DNA from: Flavobacteriales bacterium
GTDB lineage: Bacteria > Bacteroidota > Bacteroidia > Flavobacteriales_F > PHOS-HE28
Reading direction: 5' to 3'
Length of the DNA: 64,000 bases
NCBI GenBank assembly: GCA_016788635.1
Contig: JAEUSU010000027.1
Location: 62,001-126,000 of the forward strand
Positions 52,488 to 62,360 of this stretch are shown piece by piece (the stretch's first letter is position 1; each line of letters starts with the position of its first letter). The translations under genes and the position numbers were made by a program. The notes under the pieces were generated by a model. That model was not told the DNA's origin. It was given only the letters and a program-made list of their open reading frames with translations, and ran no database searches.

Positions 52488-52955
52488 ATGGAACGTCCGC
52501 TCATTCTATTTCTACCTCTGCTCCTCGCATTTTCGGGAGGGGATAAGCCCCCTGTGTCCTGGTCCATCAGCACCGAGGAGGTCGGACAGGAACGGGTGAA
52601 GCTCACCATCGCTGCGAGCGTGAAAAAGGGCTGGCACATTTACGCCATGGAGCAGGAGCGGGATGATGGCCCGCTGCCCACCGAGTTCTCATTCGCTCCT
52701 TCAGCCGCTTTCGGTCTGGTGGGGGATGTGCGCGAACCCGCTCCTGCTTCGCACTTCGATGCCAATTTCGGAATGACCGTGCGTTCACACGAAGGTTACG
52801 TGACCTATGAAGCCCTGCTTCAGCGCCGGACCAGCGATGCCTTTAGTGTGGAACTCCATGTGGAATACATGGCTTGTGATGACCGTATGTGCCTGCCTCC
52901 ATTGAAGGTGCCCTTGCGTGTGAACATCCCTGCCCTGAGTGCCTCACCCAAATGA
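52488..52955 (+). CDS. Secreted DsbD N-terminal (alpha)-domain-like protein
   Basis: A 155-aa periplasmic protein with signal peptide (LILFLPLLLAFSGG). The body is a single immunoglobulin-like DsbD-alpha domain: VSWSISTEEVGQERVKLTIAA, KKGWHIYAMEQERDDGPLPTEFSF (shortened motif: GWHIYAMEQ), and EYMACDDRMCLPP with a CxxxxC pair that would take electrons from a DsbD-type membrane domain. Its stop overlaps the following dsbD start (ATGA), so it is probably a dedicated redox partner of that protein. Confidence 0.85.
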   Translation: MERPLILFLPLLLAFSGGDKPPVSWSISTEEVGQERVKLTIAASVKKGWHIYAMEQERDDGPLPTEFSFAPSAAFGLVGDVREPAPASHFDANFGMTVRSHEGYVTYEALLQRRTSDAFSVELHVEYMACDDRMCLPPLKVPLRVNIPALSASPK

Positions 52956-55426
52956 TCCGGACCTACACGCTCTTCCTGCTCCTGTTCTCCCTTCCGCAGG
53001 CCCTTACTGCCCAGGGGCCGGGTGCCGTGGCCACTCCTGACCCGGTGAAGTGGTCCGTGACCACCGCGCGCGTGGCCGATGGGGAGTGGGAACTGCGTTT
53101 TCGCGCGGACATCTTGGATGGCTGGTACCTGTACTCCCAGGAATTGTCAGGGGACATGGGACCCATGCCTACGCGCATCCTCTTCGATACGGTGCCACAG
53201 GCCACATGGATGGGAAGCCCTGCGGAGACTGGTGGCAAGGTTATCCAAGGTCACGACCCCATCTTCGACATGGAGGTGAAGAAATTCAAGGGCCACGCCT
53301 TGTTCACCCAACGTGTGTTGTTGAATGATCCAGCCATCATACTTACGGGCAAGGTGGAGTTCATGACCTGTGATGACAAGGCCTGCATCTTTCCCGACCC
53401 GCTTTTCTTCCAAGTCAACCCCGGCAATGGGTCCGGTGAGTTCGCTTCGTTGCCATTTACAGTTGACACAGGGGTTGACCAGGGTGCAATTGAAGAAGAA
53501 CCCGTGCAGTGGGCCCTGTCCAGTTCCAAGATCGCGGATGGCCGCTGGCGGTTGAGCTTCATCGCCACTGTTCAGAAGGGGTGGTACATCTATTCGCAGG
53601 AGAGCTTCGGTGACGGCCCCATCCCCACCTCGATCACGTTGGACAGTTTGTCGCATGGCCGCTTCATAGGCAAGGCCGTGGAGGAAGGACCGGAGATGGT
53701 GGAGGGAATGGATGACATGTTCGGCATCCAGGTCCGGAAGTTCAAACACTCGGTCACCTTCAGCCGAGAGATCGAGGTGGGCGATGAGACCCTCGACATC
53801 ACGGGTGTGGTGAACTACATGAGCTGTGACGACAGCAAGTGCATCTTCCCGGATCCGGTGCCTTTCACGGTGAACCTGTCCGCTGGCACATCGGTCATTG
53901 GCAACACGACCCTCGCAGCAGGTGGTGAATGCAAGTACAAGGTGCCTTCCGTTGACCTGAACGCACCTGTTGTTAAGGCCGGCACTGAGGTGGGCGAAGT
54001 ACGCGAAAGCGCCTCGCTCTGGCGGATCTTCTTCCTGGGCTTCATCGGCGGGCTGGTGGCGTTACTGACTCCTTGCGTGTTCCCCATGATCCCGCTCACG
54101 GTGAGCTTCTTCACCAAGGGCAGCGAGGACCGGGCCAAGGGTTTGCGTAACGCCCTTACCTACGGCGGCTTCATTCTGGGCATCTACCTCCTCTTCAGCC
54201 TGCCATTCCATGTGCTCGGTTCGGTGAACGCGGAGATCTTCAACGAGATCAGTACCAACCCCTGGCTGAACATCTTCTTCTTCGTGATCTTTCTGGTCTT
54301 CGCTGTCTCCTTCTTCGGCTATTTCGAGATCACCCTGCCGAGCAGCTGGGTGAACAGCATGGACCAGAAGGCCTCTCGCTTTGGCGGTTTGGTCGGCATC
54401 TTCTTCATGGCCCTCACGCTGGCCCTGGTATCCTTCAGCTGCACGGGTCCGATCTTGGGTTCATTGCTTGCAGGTGCACTCACGGCGGATGGTGGGGCAT
54501 GGCAGCTTACCGCTGGTCTGGGCGGTTTCGGACTGGCCCTCGCGCTGCCTTTTGCCCTGTTCGCTCTGTTCCCGAGCTGGCTCAACAGCCTGCCCCGCAG
54601 CGGCAGCTGGCTCAACAGCGTGAAGGTGGTGCTGGGCTTTGCTGAAGTGGCGTTGGCCTTCAAGTTCCTGAGCAATGCTGACCTGGTGAAGCAATGGCTT
54701 ATCGTTCCCTATGAATTGTTCATGGTGGTGTGGGTGCTGTGTTCGCTGGGCATCGTATTGTACCTCTTCGGTTTGATCCGCTTCCCGCATGATAGCCCGG
54801 TGACCAAACGCTCGGCCATGCGCTGGAGCTTCATCGGCCTCTTCACCGCAGCCACCATCTACCTGGCATTCGGTCTGCGGGTGGATCGTGATAAAGGCAC
54901 ATTCACACCCATGGCGCTGATGAGCGGCCTGGCGCCCCCCGTGGGCTACAGTTGGCTGCTGCCGCAAAAGGCCGAGGCTTTTCATGATCTGGACGAGGCA
55001 CTGGCGCACGCCCAAAAGGTGGGCAAGCCGGTGATGATCGATTTCACGGGCTGGGCCTGCGTGAATTGTCGCAAAATGGAGGAGCACGTGTGGCCGCGGG
55101 ATGGGGTGAAGGAGCTCATAGAGAAGGACTATGTGCTGGTGTCCCTTTACGTGGATGACAAGCGCGAACTTCCCAAGGAGGAGCAGCATGTCTACACCAC
55201 CTGTACCGGCAAGCAGAAACAGATCATCACGCTGGGCAACAAGTGGAGCACGGTGCAGTTGGAGACATTCGTGATCAGCAGCCAGCCTTTCTATGCACTA
55301 CTCAGCCCGGAAGGCCGCCTGCTCACGGACCCCGTGGGCTACACGCCGGACGTGGCCGAGTACCGCGCCTTCCTGGAGCGTGGTCTGGAAGGCATGCGTC
55401 TTTTGGGACAGCAGGCAAGCCGTTGA
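52952..55426 (+). CDS. dsbD: Thiol:disulfide interchange protein DsbD with two N-terminal alpha domains
   Basis: An 824-aa protein that carries electrons from cytosolic thioredoxin across the inner membrane. Signal peptide LFLLLFSLPQALTAQ; two tandem alpha-type domains (CxxxxC pairs in FMTCDDKACIFPDP and YMSCDDSKCIFPDP); a multi-pass beta domain with LLTPCVFPMIPLTVSFF and SFSCTGPILGS as the redox cysteines; and a C-terminal thioredoxin domain with CVNC (Cys703/Cys706). Start 52952 gives MIRTYTLFLLLFSLP; upstream in-frame codons lie inside the previous gene. Two alpha domains instead of one is unusual. Confidence 0.93.
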   Translation: MIRTYTLFLLLFSLPQALTAQGPGAVATPDPVKWSVTTARVADGEWELRFRADILDGWYLYSQELSGDMGPMPTRILFDTVPQATWMGSPAETGGKVIQGHDPIFDMEVKKFKGHALFTQRVLLNDPAIILTGKVEFMTCDDKACIFPDPLFFQVNPGNGSGEFASLPFTVDTGVDQGAIEEEPVQWALSSSKIADGRWRLSFIATVQKGWYIYSQESFGDGPIPTSITLDSLSHGRFIGKAVEEGPEMVEGMDDMFGIQVRKFKHSVTFSREIEVGDETLDITGVVNYMSCDDSKCIFPDPVPFTVNLSAGTSVIGNTTLAAGGECKYKVPSVDLNAPVVKAGTEVGEVRESASLWRIFFLGFIGGLVALLTPCVFPMIPLTVSFFTKGSEDRAKGLRNALTYGGFILGIYLLFSLPFHVLGSVNAEIFNEISTNPWLNIFFFVIFLVFAVSFFGYFEITLPSSWVNSMDQKASRFGGLVGIFFMALTLALVSFSCTGPILGSLLAGALTADGGAWQLTAGLGGFGLALALPFALFALFPSWLNSLPRSGSWLNSVKVVLGFAEVALAFKFLSNADLVKQWLIVPYELFMVVWVLCSLGIVLYLFGLIRFPHDSPVTKRSAMRWSFIGLFTAATIYLAFGLRVDRDKGTFTPMALMSGLAPPVGYSWLLPQKAEAFHDLDEALAHAQKVGKPVMIDFTGWACVNCRKMEEHVWPRDGVKELIEKDYVLVSLYVDDKRELPKEEQHVYTTCTGKQKQIITLGNKWSTVQLETFVISSQPFYALLSPEGRLLTDPVGYTPDVAEYRAFLERGLEGMRLLGQQASR

Positions 55427-55469
55427 GCTCACTTGCCCGGGGCAGGTATGGGCACATCGCCGTTTGACG

Positions 55470-55477
55470 CATCTTTG
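55470..55477 (+). promoter_or_regulatory. -7-like box (CATCTTTG) for gmhA
   Basis: CATCTTTG differs from TAnnTTTG at the first base and ends 6 nt before the gmhA ATG at 55484, the same placement as other boxes here. Confidence 0.35.
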
Positions 55478-55483
55478 GTGCGC

Positions 55484-56074
55484 ATGAGCACTGAGCGCAT
55501 CAAGGCGCATTTCACCGAAGCGTCCGAAGTCCTACAGCGGTTCCTGAACGACCCAGCCAATCTGGTGGCTGTTGAACAGGCCGCGGCCTACATGAGCTAT
55601 TGCCTGAAGCAGGGCGCCAAGATCATCAGCTGTGGCAATGGTGGCAGCATGTGCGATGCCATGCATTTCGCAGAGGAGCTCACGGGCCGCTACCGCGATG
55701 ACCGGCCCCCGATCGCGGCGATGTGCATCAGCGACCCCAGCCACCTGACCTGCGTAGGGAACGACCACGGATTCGAGCAGGTCTTCGCGCGCTTCGTGGA
55801 GGCGCATGGCCGTCAGGGCGACGTGCTGGTCGCCATCAGCACCAGTGGCAACAGCCCGAACATTCTGCGGGCGGCCGAGGTGGCGCGTGAGCGCGGCATG
55901 CACGTAGTGGGACTCACAGGAAAGAGTGGAGGTCAACTGGCCGCGTTGTGTGATGTGGAGGTGCGTGTGCCTCATCAGGGTTATGCGGACCGCGTTCAGG
56001 AGGTCCACATCAAGGTGATCCACGCCTGGATCGACCATATTGAGCATGCCATGCGGGCGCGCTCGGAGCGTTGA
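55484..56074 (+). CDS. gmhA: D-sedoheptulose 7-phosphate isomerase
   Basis: A 196-aa cytosolic SIS-domain isomerase that makes D-glycero-D-manno-heptose 7-phosphate, the first step to ADP-heptose for LPS core. Motifs: [31 protein letters not shown], and [12 protein letters not shown] (phosphosugar-binding SIS segment). Start 55484 ([10 protein letters not shown]) sits right after a promoter box; the in-frame ATG at 55433 would add a tail without family similarity. Six nt separate it from yifB. Confidence 0.93.
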   Translation: MSTERIKAHFTEASEVLQRFLNDPANLVAVEQAAAYMSYCLKQGAKIISCGNGGSMCDAMHFAEELTGRYRDDRPPIAAMCISDPSHLTCVGNDHGFEQVFARFVEAHGRQGDVLVAISTSGNSPNILRAAEVARERGMHVVGLTGKSGGQLAALCDVEVRVPHQGYADRVQEVHIKVIHAWIDHIEHAMRARSER

Positions 56075-56080
56075 TGCAGC

Positions 56081-57622
56081 ATGCTGGTAAAGGTTTATGG
56101 CTGCGCGGTATTCGGTATCAACGCCACGTTGGTCACGGCAGAGGTCAACGTGAATGCGCGTGGTACTGGTTTTCACATGGTCGGGCTGCCGGACAGTGCG
56201 GTGAAGGAGAGTTATTTCCGCATGGACGCGGCCCTGAAGAATAATGGCTTCGATTTTCCGCGTGGTAAACGCGTGGTGGTGAACCTGGCGCCCGCCGACA
56301 TCCACAAGGAGGGCAGCGCCTATGACCTGCCTATGGCGGTGGGATTGCTGGCAGCCACCGGCCAGGCCCCTGAGACCATCCTGCAGGACCATCTGGTCAT
56401 GGGTGAGCTGTCGCTGGATGGTGGCATCCGCCCGATCAAGGGTGCGTTGCCGATCGCGATCGAAGCGCGCAGGCTAGGTTACAAGGGCATCATCTTACCA
56501 CGGGCCAACGCGCGTGAAGCTGCCATTGCCAGTGGGCTTAGGGTATACGGTGTGGCGCATCTGACCGAAGTGGTGGACCTTATGAACGGAGGGGCATCCG
56601 TAACGCCAACACTGGTGGATATTGAGCGCGAGTTCGCCGAATGCAGCACCAGTTATCCGGTGGACATCGCCGATGTGAAAGGCCAGGAGAACATCAAACG
56701 TGCGTTCGAGATCGCCGCCGCTGGCGGCCACAACGTGATCTTGATCGGTCCACCGGGTGCGGGCAAGACCATGTTGGCCAAACGGCTGCCCACCATCCTG
56801 CCACCGCTGCACATCGATGAGGCCTTGGAGACCACCAAGATCCACAGCGTGGCGGGCAAGCTTCCCAAGGGCGATAGTTTGTTGAGCGTGCGCCCGTTCC
56901 GGTCACCGCACCACACCATCAGTGATGTGGCGCTGGTGGGTGGGGGCACCTACCCCCAGCCAGGGGAGATCAGCCTGGCGCACAACGGCGTACTCTTCCT
57001 TGATGAATTACCGGAGTTCAAGCGTACAGTGCTGGAGGTGTTGCGGCAGCCCCTCGAGGATCGGGTGGTCACCATCAGCCGGGCCCGGTTCAGTGTGGAA
57101 TATCCGGCGAGCTTCATGCTGGTGGCCGCCATGAACCCCTGCCCATGCGGCTTTTACAATCACCCGGATAAGGAATGTGTGTGCGCCCCGGGCATGGTGC
57201 AGAAATACCTCACACGCATCAGCGGGCCGCTGCTGGACCGCATCGATATCCACATCGAAGTGACCCCGGTCCCATTCAGCGAACTGAGCGCTGAAAGAAG
57301 CGGGGAGCGTAGCGCCGACATGCGCCAACGGGTGGTTCTGGCGCGCAGGGTGCAACAGGAGCGCTACCGTGAACAGGGTATCCACTGCAATGCACAAATG
57401 GCTTCACGCCAGGTGAGGGAACTTTGCCGTATTGATGCACATGGCACAGCCCTGTTGCAGAAGGCCATGGAGCGTTTGGGCCTGAGCGCACGTGCCTATG
57501 ACCGCATTCTGAAGGTGGCGCGAACCATTGCGGACCTGGCAGGTGCTCCGGATATCCGCACGGAGCACCTGGCCGAGGCGATCCAGTACCGAAGCCTCGA
57601 CCGTGAGGGCTGGGCTGGATAG
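56081..57622 (+). CDS. comM: YifB-family Mg chelatase-like AAA+ ATPase (ComM)
   Basis: A 513-aa cytosolic AAA+ protein; ComM homologs promote branch migration during natural transformation. N-terminal LonC-like part ([20 protein letters not shown] ... [16 protein letters not shown]), then ATPase core with Walker [16 protein letters not shown], Walker [10 protein letters not shown], sensor [10 protein letters not shown]-like segment (AAMNPCPCG) and arginine finger region [10 protein letters not shown]. The length is standard for the family. Confidence 0.94.
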   Translation: MLVKVYGCAVFGINATLVTAEVNVNARGTGFHMVGLPDSAVKESYFRMDAALKNNGFDFPRGKRVVVNLAPADIHKEGSAYDLPMAVGLLAATGQAPETILQDHLVMGELSLDGGIRPIKGALPIAIEARRLGYKGIILPRANAREAAIASGLRVYGVAHLTEVVDLMNGGASVTPTLVDIEREFAECSTSYPVDIADVKGQENIKRAFEIAAAGGHNVILIGPPGAGKTMLAKRLPTILPPLHIDEALETTKIHSVAGKLPKGDSLLSVRPFRSPHHTISDVALVGGGTYPQPGEISLAHNGVLFLDELPEFKRTVLEVLRQPLEDRVVTISRARFSVEYPASFMLVAAMNPCPCGFYNHPDKECVCAPGMVQKYLTRISGPLLDRIDIHIEVTPVPFSELSAERSGERSADMRQRVVLARRVQQERYREQGIHCNAQMASRQVRELCRIDAHGTALLQKAMERLGLSARAYDRILKVARTIADLAGAPDIRTEHLAEAIQYRSLDREGWAG

Positions 57623-57657
57623 GGAAGTGTAACCAGATCCGTCGAAGCGCGTAGGAA

Positions 57658-57673
57658 GGACCTAACCAGGTCC
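57658..57673 (+). other. Small hairpin directly before the TonB-C protein start
   Basis: Perfect 6-bp arms GGACCT (57658-57663) and AGGTCC (57668-57673), loop AACC; the ATG begins 1 nt later. Such a stem would cover the translation start in mRNA, so it may tune translation. Confidence 0.4.
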
Positions 57674-57674
57674 C

Positions 57675-58370
57675 ATGTCCATCGTGCGCCTCACACGGAT
57701 CATCGCAGTTGCCAGCTTCGGGTACGCCCTTGCCGGTGCGGTATCCGCACAAGGTGGCAAGAGTGAACCCTTGAACGGGAATCTGGAACCTTGCAGCCGC
57801 AAACAAGCGGTCTACTTCCGCACCTATGTGGGCCTGGTGAACGGTCTTCACGCTGTACGGATCGAGGATCGCAATGGCAGCTTGAAAGCAGAGGGCACCT
57901 ATACGGATGCGCAACTGCGTGTGCCGCACGGTACCTTCCGGTTCTACCATCCCAATGGGAAGCTCGAGAGCCAGGGCGTGTATACCCTGGGATTGAAGCA
58001 GGGTGTCTGGCAGCGGTTCGACCATTGGGGCCGGGAGCTTGCCGAGAAGGTGTACAACCCCGAACCCCTTAAGGAGATCATTTACACCCAGGCCCGGACC
58101 ATGCCCCGCTTTCCAGGCGGAGAAAAGGAGCTGGTGCGCTACCTGCGCCAGCACGCTGCCTTGCAGCAACAGACCAGGAACGGGCCCATGGCTGAGGCCA
58201 CCTTTATCGTGGAACCCGACGGTCGCTTGTCGGATGTGCGCATCACGCGGGCCGCAAATGCCCAAATAGAGACCGGTTTGGCCGAGGCCCTGATGAGTTC
58301 GCCCCGTTGGGAACCGGGCGAGGATAATGGACGGCAGGTGCGTGTGCGCATGCGCGTGCCGATCCCCTGA
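57675..58370 (+). CDS. MORN-like repeat protein with TonB C-terminal domain
   Basis: A 231-aa secreted or periplasmic protein. The N-terminus (TRIIAVASFGYALAGAVSAQ) looks like a cleavable signal peptide rather than a TonB-type membrane anchor. Residues about 60-130 contain MORN/YwqK-like repeats (GTYTDAQLRVPHGTFRFYHPNG, shortened motif GTFRFYHPNGKLES; GVWQRFDHWG). The C-terminal about 90 residues match a TonB C-terminal domain (MPRFPGGEKELVRYL, TFIVEPDGRLSDVRI, SSPRWEPGEDNGRQV). Without an inner-membrane anchor it cannot act like classical TonB; many Bacteroidota have such proteins of unknown role. Confidence 0.8.
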   Translation: MSIVRLTRIIAVASFGYALAGAVSAQGGKSEPLNGNLEPCSRKQAVYFRTYVGLVNGLHAVRIEDRNGSLKAEGTYTDAQLRVPHGTFRFYHPNGKLESQGVYTLGLKQGVWQRFDHWGRELAEKVYNPEPLKEIIYTQARTMPRFPGGEKELVRYLRQHAALQQQTRNGPMAEATFIVEPDGRLSDVRITRAANAQIETGLAEALMSSPRWEPGEDNGRQVRVRMRVPIP

Positions 58371-58402
58371 TCACGAACCAGATTCCATACACCATAGTCG
58401 TT

Positions 58403-58426
58403 GGACCGGCCCCGTAAGGCCGGTCC
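58403..58426. terminator. Hairpin between convergent TonB-C and secA genes
   Basis: Perfect 9-bp arms GGACCGGCC (58403-58411) and GGCCGGTCC (58418-58426), loop CCGTAA, midway between the two stops. No T-run on the plus side; likely a shared terminator. Confidence 0.6.
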
Positions 58427-58442
58427 TCGACGTTTCAAGAGG

Positions 58443-61400
58443 TCAGGTGTCCTTGCCGTGGCACTGTTTGAACTTTTTGCCGCTCCCGCAGGGACATGGG
58501 TCATTGCGCCCCACTTTCTTTTCCACACGCACCGGCGTGATGGGCTGGCGGGGCATGGGCGGAGGAGGCATGGCGCCACCCTGAGCCATGGCGGGGGTGG
58601 GCGCCGGGCGCTGTGCAGGCGCACCACTTCGGCCCCCTGAGAACTGGGGCACCTCAGTGCGGCTGGTCTGCAGGCGTTGTTGTGGCGGGCGGGGGGCCTG
58701 CGCCTGCTGCACGTTGGGTTGTTGCGACGGAAGCCCTGCGCGGACCAGGAAGGTCACCACCTGTTCGTTCACCCGGTCGATCATGGCCTTGAACAGGTTG
58801 AACGACTCCAGCTTGTAGATCAACAGGGGGTCTTTCTGTTCGATGGCGGCGTTCTGCACACTGCGGCGGAGTTCGTCCATCTCACGCAGGTGTTCCTTCC
58901 ATTCGTTGTCGATGATGGCCAGTGTGATGTAGCGCTCCACGCTCACTATCAGTTCGCTGCCCTCCGAGCGGTAGCACTTCTCCAGGTTGGCAACCACCTG
59001 CATGGTCTTCATGCCATCCGTGATGGGCACCACGATGTTCTCATACTGCGCGCCCTGGTTCAGGAACACGTCACTGATCACGGGCAGGGCCTGGCGTCCC
59101 ATCAGGTTCGCGTGCCGCTCGTAGGCTGCAATGGCCGCTTCATACACCTTGTCGGCGATGTCGTCAGCCTTGCCTTGTTTGAAGGCCTGTTCGTCCACCG
59201 GACTTTCAATGGAGAGCTTCCGGAAGAGGTCCAGCGTGAAGCCCTCGAAGTCGCCCTCCGAATGGTAGGAAGCGGTGATCGCCGCCGCCACCTCGGCGAA
59301 CATGTTCAGGATGTCCAGTTTGAGCCGCTCGCCGAACAACGCATGGTGCCTGCGCTTGTAGATCACCGTGCGCTGATTGTTCATCACATCATCATACTCC
59401 AGCAGGCGTTTTCGAATGCCAAAGTTGTTCTCCTCCACCTTCTTCTGGGCCCGCTCGATGGAGTTGGTCACCATGCGGTGCTGGATGACCTCGCCCTCTT
59501 TGAGCCCCATCGTGTCCATGATCTTCGCGATGCGCGGGCTCATGAACATCCGCATCAGATCATCCTCCAGGGAGATGTAGAAGAGTGAGCTGCCGGGGTC
59601 GCCCTGTCGGCCACTGCGGCCTCGCAGCTGGCGGTCCACCCGGCGGCTTTCATGCTTTTCGGTGCCGATGATGGCCAGGCCACCCGCCTCCTTTACGCCT
59701 GGCCCGAGCTTGATGTCCGTACCGCGGCCGGCCATGTTGGTGGCTATGGTCACCGTGCCGGACAGGCCCGCATGGGCCACGATCTCGGCCTCACGTTGGT
59801 GCTGTTTCGCGTTCAGCACGTTGTGCTTGACGCCCCGCATGGTGAGCATGCGGCTCACCAACTCGCTCACCTCCACGCTCGTGGTGCCCACCAGCACGGG
59901 GCGGCCAGCCTCCTGCAGCTTCACGATCTCCTCGATCACCGCGCTGTACTTCTCACGTTTGGTCTTGAAGACCATGTCCTCCTGGTCATTGCGGATCACC
60001 GGCCGGTTGGTCGGTATCACCATCACATCCAGCTTGTAGATGTCCCAGAACTCCTGCGCCTCGGTCTCTGCCGTACCGGTCATGCCCGCCAGCTTGTGGT
60101 ACATGCGGAAATAGTTCTGCAAGGTCACCGTGGCGTAGGTCTGGGTGGCAGCCTCCACCTTCACCTTCTCTTTGCTCTCGATGGCCTGGTGCAGGCCTTC
60201 GCTGTAGCGGCGGCCTTCCAGGATGCGCCCGGTCTGCTCGTCCACGATCTTCACCTTGCCGTCCATCACCACGTACTCCACGTCCTTTTCATACAGGGCA
60301 TAGGCGCGGATCAGCTGGTTCACGGTGTGCACGCGTTCGCTCTTGATGCCGAAGTCGCGCAACACCTCGTCCTTGCGCCGCGCCTTCTCCTCGATACTTG
60401 CGCCGCTCTTCTCGATCTCGGCCATCAGCGCTCCCACGTCCGGCAGCACGAAGAACTGTGCGTCGTTCACATCACCGCTGATGAGGTCCAGGCCCTTGTC
60501 GCAAAGTTCAATACCGTGATGCTTCTCATCGATCACGAAGAAGAGATCGGCATCCACCTTGGGCATCTCCTTGCCCTGGTCCTGCAGGTAGTAGTTCTCG
60601 GTCTTCTGCAGCAATGCGCGGGCACCGGGTTCGCTCAGCAACTTGATCAATGCGCTGTTCTTGGGCAATGCACGATGCGCGCGCAACAGGGCCATGCCCC
60701 CTTTCTCCAGGTTCTCCTTGGACACATTGCCGCCATCAAGTCCCTTCAGGGCATCCTTCGCTTCGGAGAGCAGGCGTGTCACCAACTGGCGTTGGGCGCT
60801 GTACAGCTTCTCCACGCGCGGCCGGTACTCATCGAACTGGTGGATCTCGCCTCGTGGCGTTGGGCCGCTGATGATCAATGGGGTCCGGGCATCGTCGATA
60901 AGCACGCTGTCCACCTCATCCACAATGGCGAAATGATGCACCCGCTGGACCAGCGCCGTGGGAGCGTGGGCCATGTTGTCCCTCAGGTAATCGAAGCCGA
61001 ACTCGTTGTTGGTGCCGAAGGTGATGTCCGCCTGGTAGGCTGCGCGGCGTTCGGCGCTGTTGGGTTCGTGCTTGTCAATGCAATCCACGCGCAGGCCATG
61101 GAACTCGTACAAGGGCCCCATCCATTCACTGTCGCGCTTGCTGAGGTAGTCGTTCACGGTCACCACATGCACCCCGCGTCCGGCCAGTGCGTTCAGGTAA
61201 ACAGGTAGCGTCGCCACCAGGGTCTTGCCCTCACCGGTGCCCATCTCGGCGATCTTTCCTTTGTGCAGGGCGGTGCCTCCGATGAGTTGCACCTCATAGT
61301 GCACCATGTCCCAGGTCACCGGGTTGCCGGCGGCGTTCCACGTGTTGCTCCAAATGGCCTGGTCGCCTTCAATGCGGATATGCGGCTTGCGCGCTGCAAG

Positions 61401-61826
61401 CTCCCGGTCCAGGTCGGTGGCCCGCACCCGTAGTTCACTGTTCTCCTTGAGGCGTCGGGCGGTCTCCCTCACGATCGCAAAGGCCTCCGGCAGGATCTCA
61501 TCCAGGACCACTTCGATCTGCTTCACAATGGACTCCTCGATCTTGTCGATGCGCTTGTAGCGATCCTCCCGTTCATGGATATCCATGCGCGGGTCGGCCT
61601 CGATCTCCGCGCGCAGTTGGTCCACTTGCTGTTGCTCGCCGGCCACGCGCTCCCGTATGCGTGTGCGAAGTGCCAGGGTGCGAGCGCGGAGCTCATCGTG
61701 TGAAAGGGAGGCCAGCTTGGCATATTCGGCCAGCACGCGGTCCACAACGGGACGTGTTTCCTTCAGGTCGCGTTCGGCTTTGTCTCCGAAGATCTTCTTG
61801 AATACGTTGGTCAGTGGTGCGATCAT
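58443..61826 (-). CDS. secA: Preprotein translocase ATPase SecA
   Basis: A 1127-aa cytosolic motor that drives Sec-dependent export through SecYEG. N-terminus [15 protein letters not shown]; Walker A in [30 protein letters not shown] (motif II region), [15 protein letters not shown] and [12 protein letters not shown] follow. The C-terminal zinc-binding SEC-C motif [16 protein letters not shown] closes the protein, preceded by a long Gln/Pro-rich linker. It is longer than the E. coli enzyme (901 aa), as usual for Bacteroidota. Start 61826 is the family start; an in-frame ATG at 61961 adds 45 residues and lies upstream of the promoter box. Confidence 0.97.
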   Translation of the reverse strand: MIAPLTNVFKKIFGDKAERDLKETRPVVDRVLAEYAKLASLSHDELRARTLALRTRIRERVAGEQQQVDQLRAEIEADPRMDIHEREDRYKRIDKIEESIVKQIEVVLDEILPEAFAIVRETARRLKENSELRVRATDLDRELAARKPHIRIEGDQAIWSNTWNAAGNPVTWDMVHYEVQLIGGTALHKGKIAEMGTGEGKTLVATLPVYLNALAGRGVHVVTVNDYLSKRDSEWMGPLYEFHGLRVDCIDKHEPNSAERRAAYQADITFGTNNEFGFDYLRDNMAHAPTALVQRVHHFAIVDEVDSVLIDDARTPLIISGPTPRGEIHQFDEYRPRVEKLYSAQRQLVTRLLSEAKDALKGLDGGNVSKENLEKGGMALLRAHRALPKNSALIKLLSEPGARALLQKTENYYLQDQGKEMPKVDADLFFVIDEKHHGIELCDKGLDLISGDVNDAQFFVLPDVGALMAEIEKSGASIEEKARRKDEVLRDFGIKSERVHTVNQLIRAYALYEKDVEYVVMDGKVKIVDEQTGRILEGRRYSEGLHQAIESKEKVKVEAATQTYATVTLQNYFRMYHKLAGMTGTAETEAQEFWDIYKLDVMVIPTNRPVIRNDQEDMVFKTKREKYSAVIEEIVKLQEAGRPVLVGTTSVEVSELVSRMLTMRGVKHNVLNAKQHQREAEIVAHAGLSGTVTIATNMAGRGTDIKLGPGVKEAGGLAIIGTEKHESRRVDRQLRGRSGRQGDPGSSLFYISLEDDLMRMFMSPRIAKIMDTMGLKEGEVIQHRMVTNSIERAQKKVEENNFGIRKRLLEYDDVMNNQRTVIYKRRHHALFGERLKLDILNMFAEVAAAITASYHSEGDFEGFTLDLFRKLSIESPVDEQAFKQGKADDIADKVYEAAIAAYERHANLMGRQALPVISDVFLNQGAQYENIVVPITDGMKTMQVVANLEKCYRSEGSELIVSVERYITLAIIDNEWKEHLREMDELRRSVQNAAIEQKDPLLIYKLESFNLFKAMIDRVNEQVVTFLVRAGLPSQQPNVQQAQAPRPPQQRLQTSRTEVPQFSGGRSGAPAQRPAPTPAMAQGGAMPPPPMPRQPITPVRVEKKVGRNDPCPCGSGKKFKQCHGKDT

Positions 61827-61897
61827 GCCGGGTGGTGGTGTGCGCAGAGGGTGCCGCTGTGAGCACGCGCGAATGGGTATGGTCCTGAAAAGGCCGT

Positions 61898-61905
61898 CAA
61901 AGGTA
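61898..61905 (-). promoter_or_regulatory. -7 promoter box (TACCTTTG) for secA
   Basis: An exact TAnnTTTG match on the minus strand, 71 nt upstream of the secA ATG, leaving a longer leader than most genes here. Confidence 0.55.
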
Positions 61906-61964
61906 GGCCGCCCGCTCCGAGCATGGACCCTGCCGGAACCATGGACCTGCCAGCCTGACATGCG

Positions 61965-61991
61965 AAGGCCCTTTCCGCTGGAAAGGGCCTT
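61965..61991. terminator. Hairpin between the DUF2795 gene and secA
   Basis: Perfect 12-bp arms AAGGCCCTTTCC (61965-61976) and GGAAAGGGCCTT (61980-61991), loop GCT, 21 nt past the DUF2795-gene stop. Lacks a T-run on the minus strand. Confidence 0.6.
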
Positions 61992-62012
61992 TGAAACGGA
62001 GCCTTCTCCGGG

Positions 62013-62234
62013 TCAGTATTCGTCCTCGTTGAAGAAGAAATCCTCCTTGCTGGGGTAGTCCGGCCAGATGTCCTCGATGCTCTCGAAGACCTCTTCGTCA
62101 TCCTCGATCGCCTGAAGGTTCTCCACCACCTCCAATGGGGCGCCTGTGCGCATGGCGAAATCGATGAGTTCGTCCTTGGTGGCTGGCCATGGGGCGTCCT
62201 CCAAGTATGAAGCGAGTTCAAGCGTCCAATACAT
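62013..62234 (-). CDS. DUF2795 domain-containing protein
   Basis: A 73-aa acidic cytosolic protein of the DUF2795 family that is highly conserved in Bacteroidota: MYWTLELASYLEDAPWPATK, RTGAPLEVVENLQAI, and the C-terminal SIEDIWPDYPSKEDFFFNED. Nearly every position looks like family consensus. Function unknown; the single-helix-bundle domain is widespread and often near translation or export genes. It has its own promoter 35 nt upstream with a palindrome between box and start. Confidence 0.92.
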   Translation of the reverse strand: MYWTLELASYLEDAPWPATKDELIDFAMRTGAPLEVVENLQAIEDDEEVFESIEDIWPDYPSKEDFFFNEDEY

Positions 62235-62250
62235 CGCTGTTGCGCGTTGC

Positions 62251-62265
62251 CGTTCCGTCGGAACG
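62251..62265 (-). other. Palindrome in the DUF2795 leader
   Basis: CGTTCC-GTC-GGAACG, 6-bp arms with a 3-nt loop, between the -7 box and the start codon. It could be an operator or an mRNA stem. Nothing else identifies it. Confidence 0.35.
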
Positions 62266-62269
62266 GCCG

Positions 62270-62277
62270 CAAATATA
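62270..62277 (-). promoter_or_regulatory. -7 promoter box (TATATTTG) for the DUF2795 gene
   Basis: An exact TAnnTTTG match on the minus strand, 35 nt before the ATG at 62234. Confidence 0.6.
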
Positions 62278-62360
62278 GATTCGTCTGGATCCGTGCGACG
62301 GTCCGGTGGAAAAGTGGTTGTTTTCTTAGAAGGACGTGCTTTGCCGGATGGGGCAGGGGT

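Noticed and set aside
59652-61208. A 518-aa plus-strand open frame opposite secA
   Set aside because: Antisense shadow of a clear secA gene; composition rich in His, Gln and Leu without any motif.
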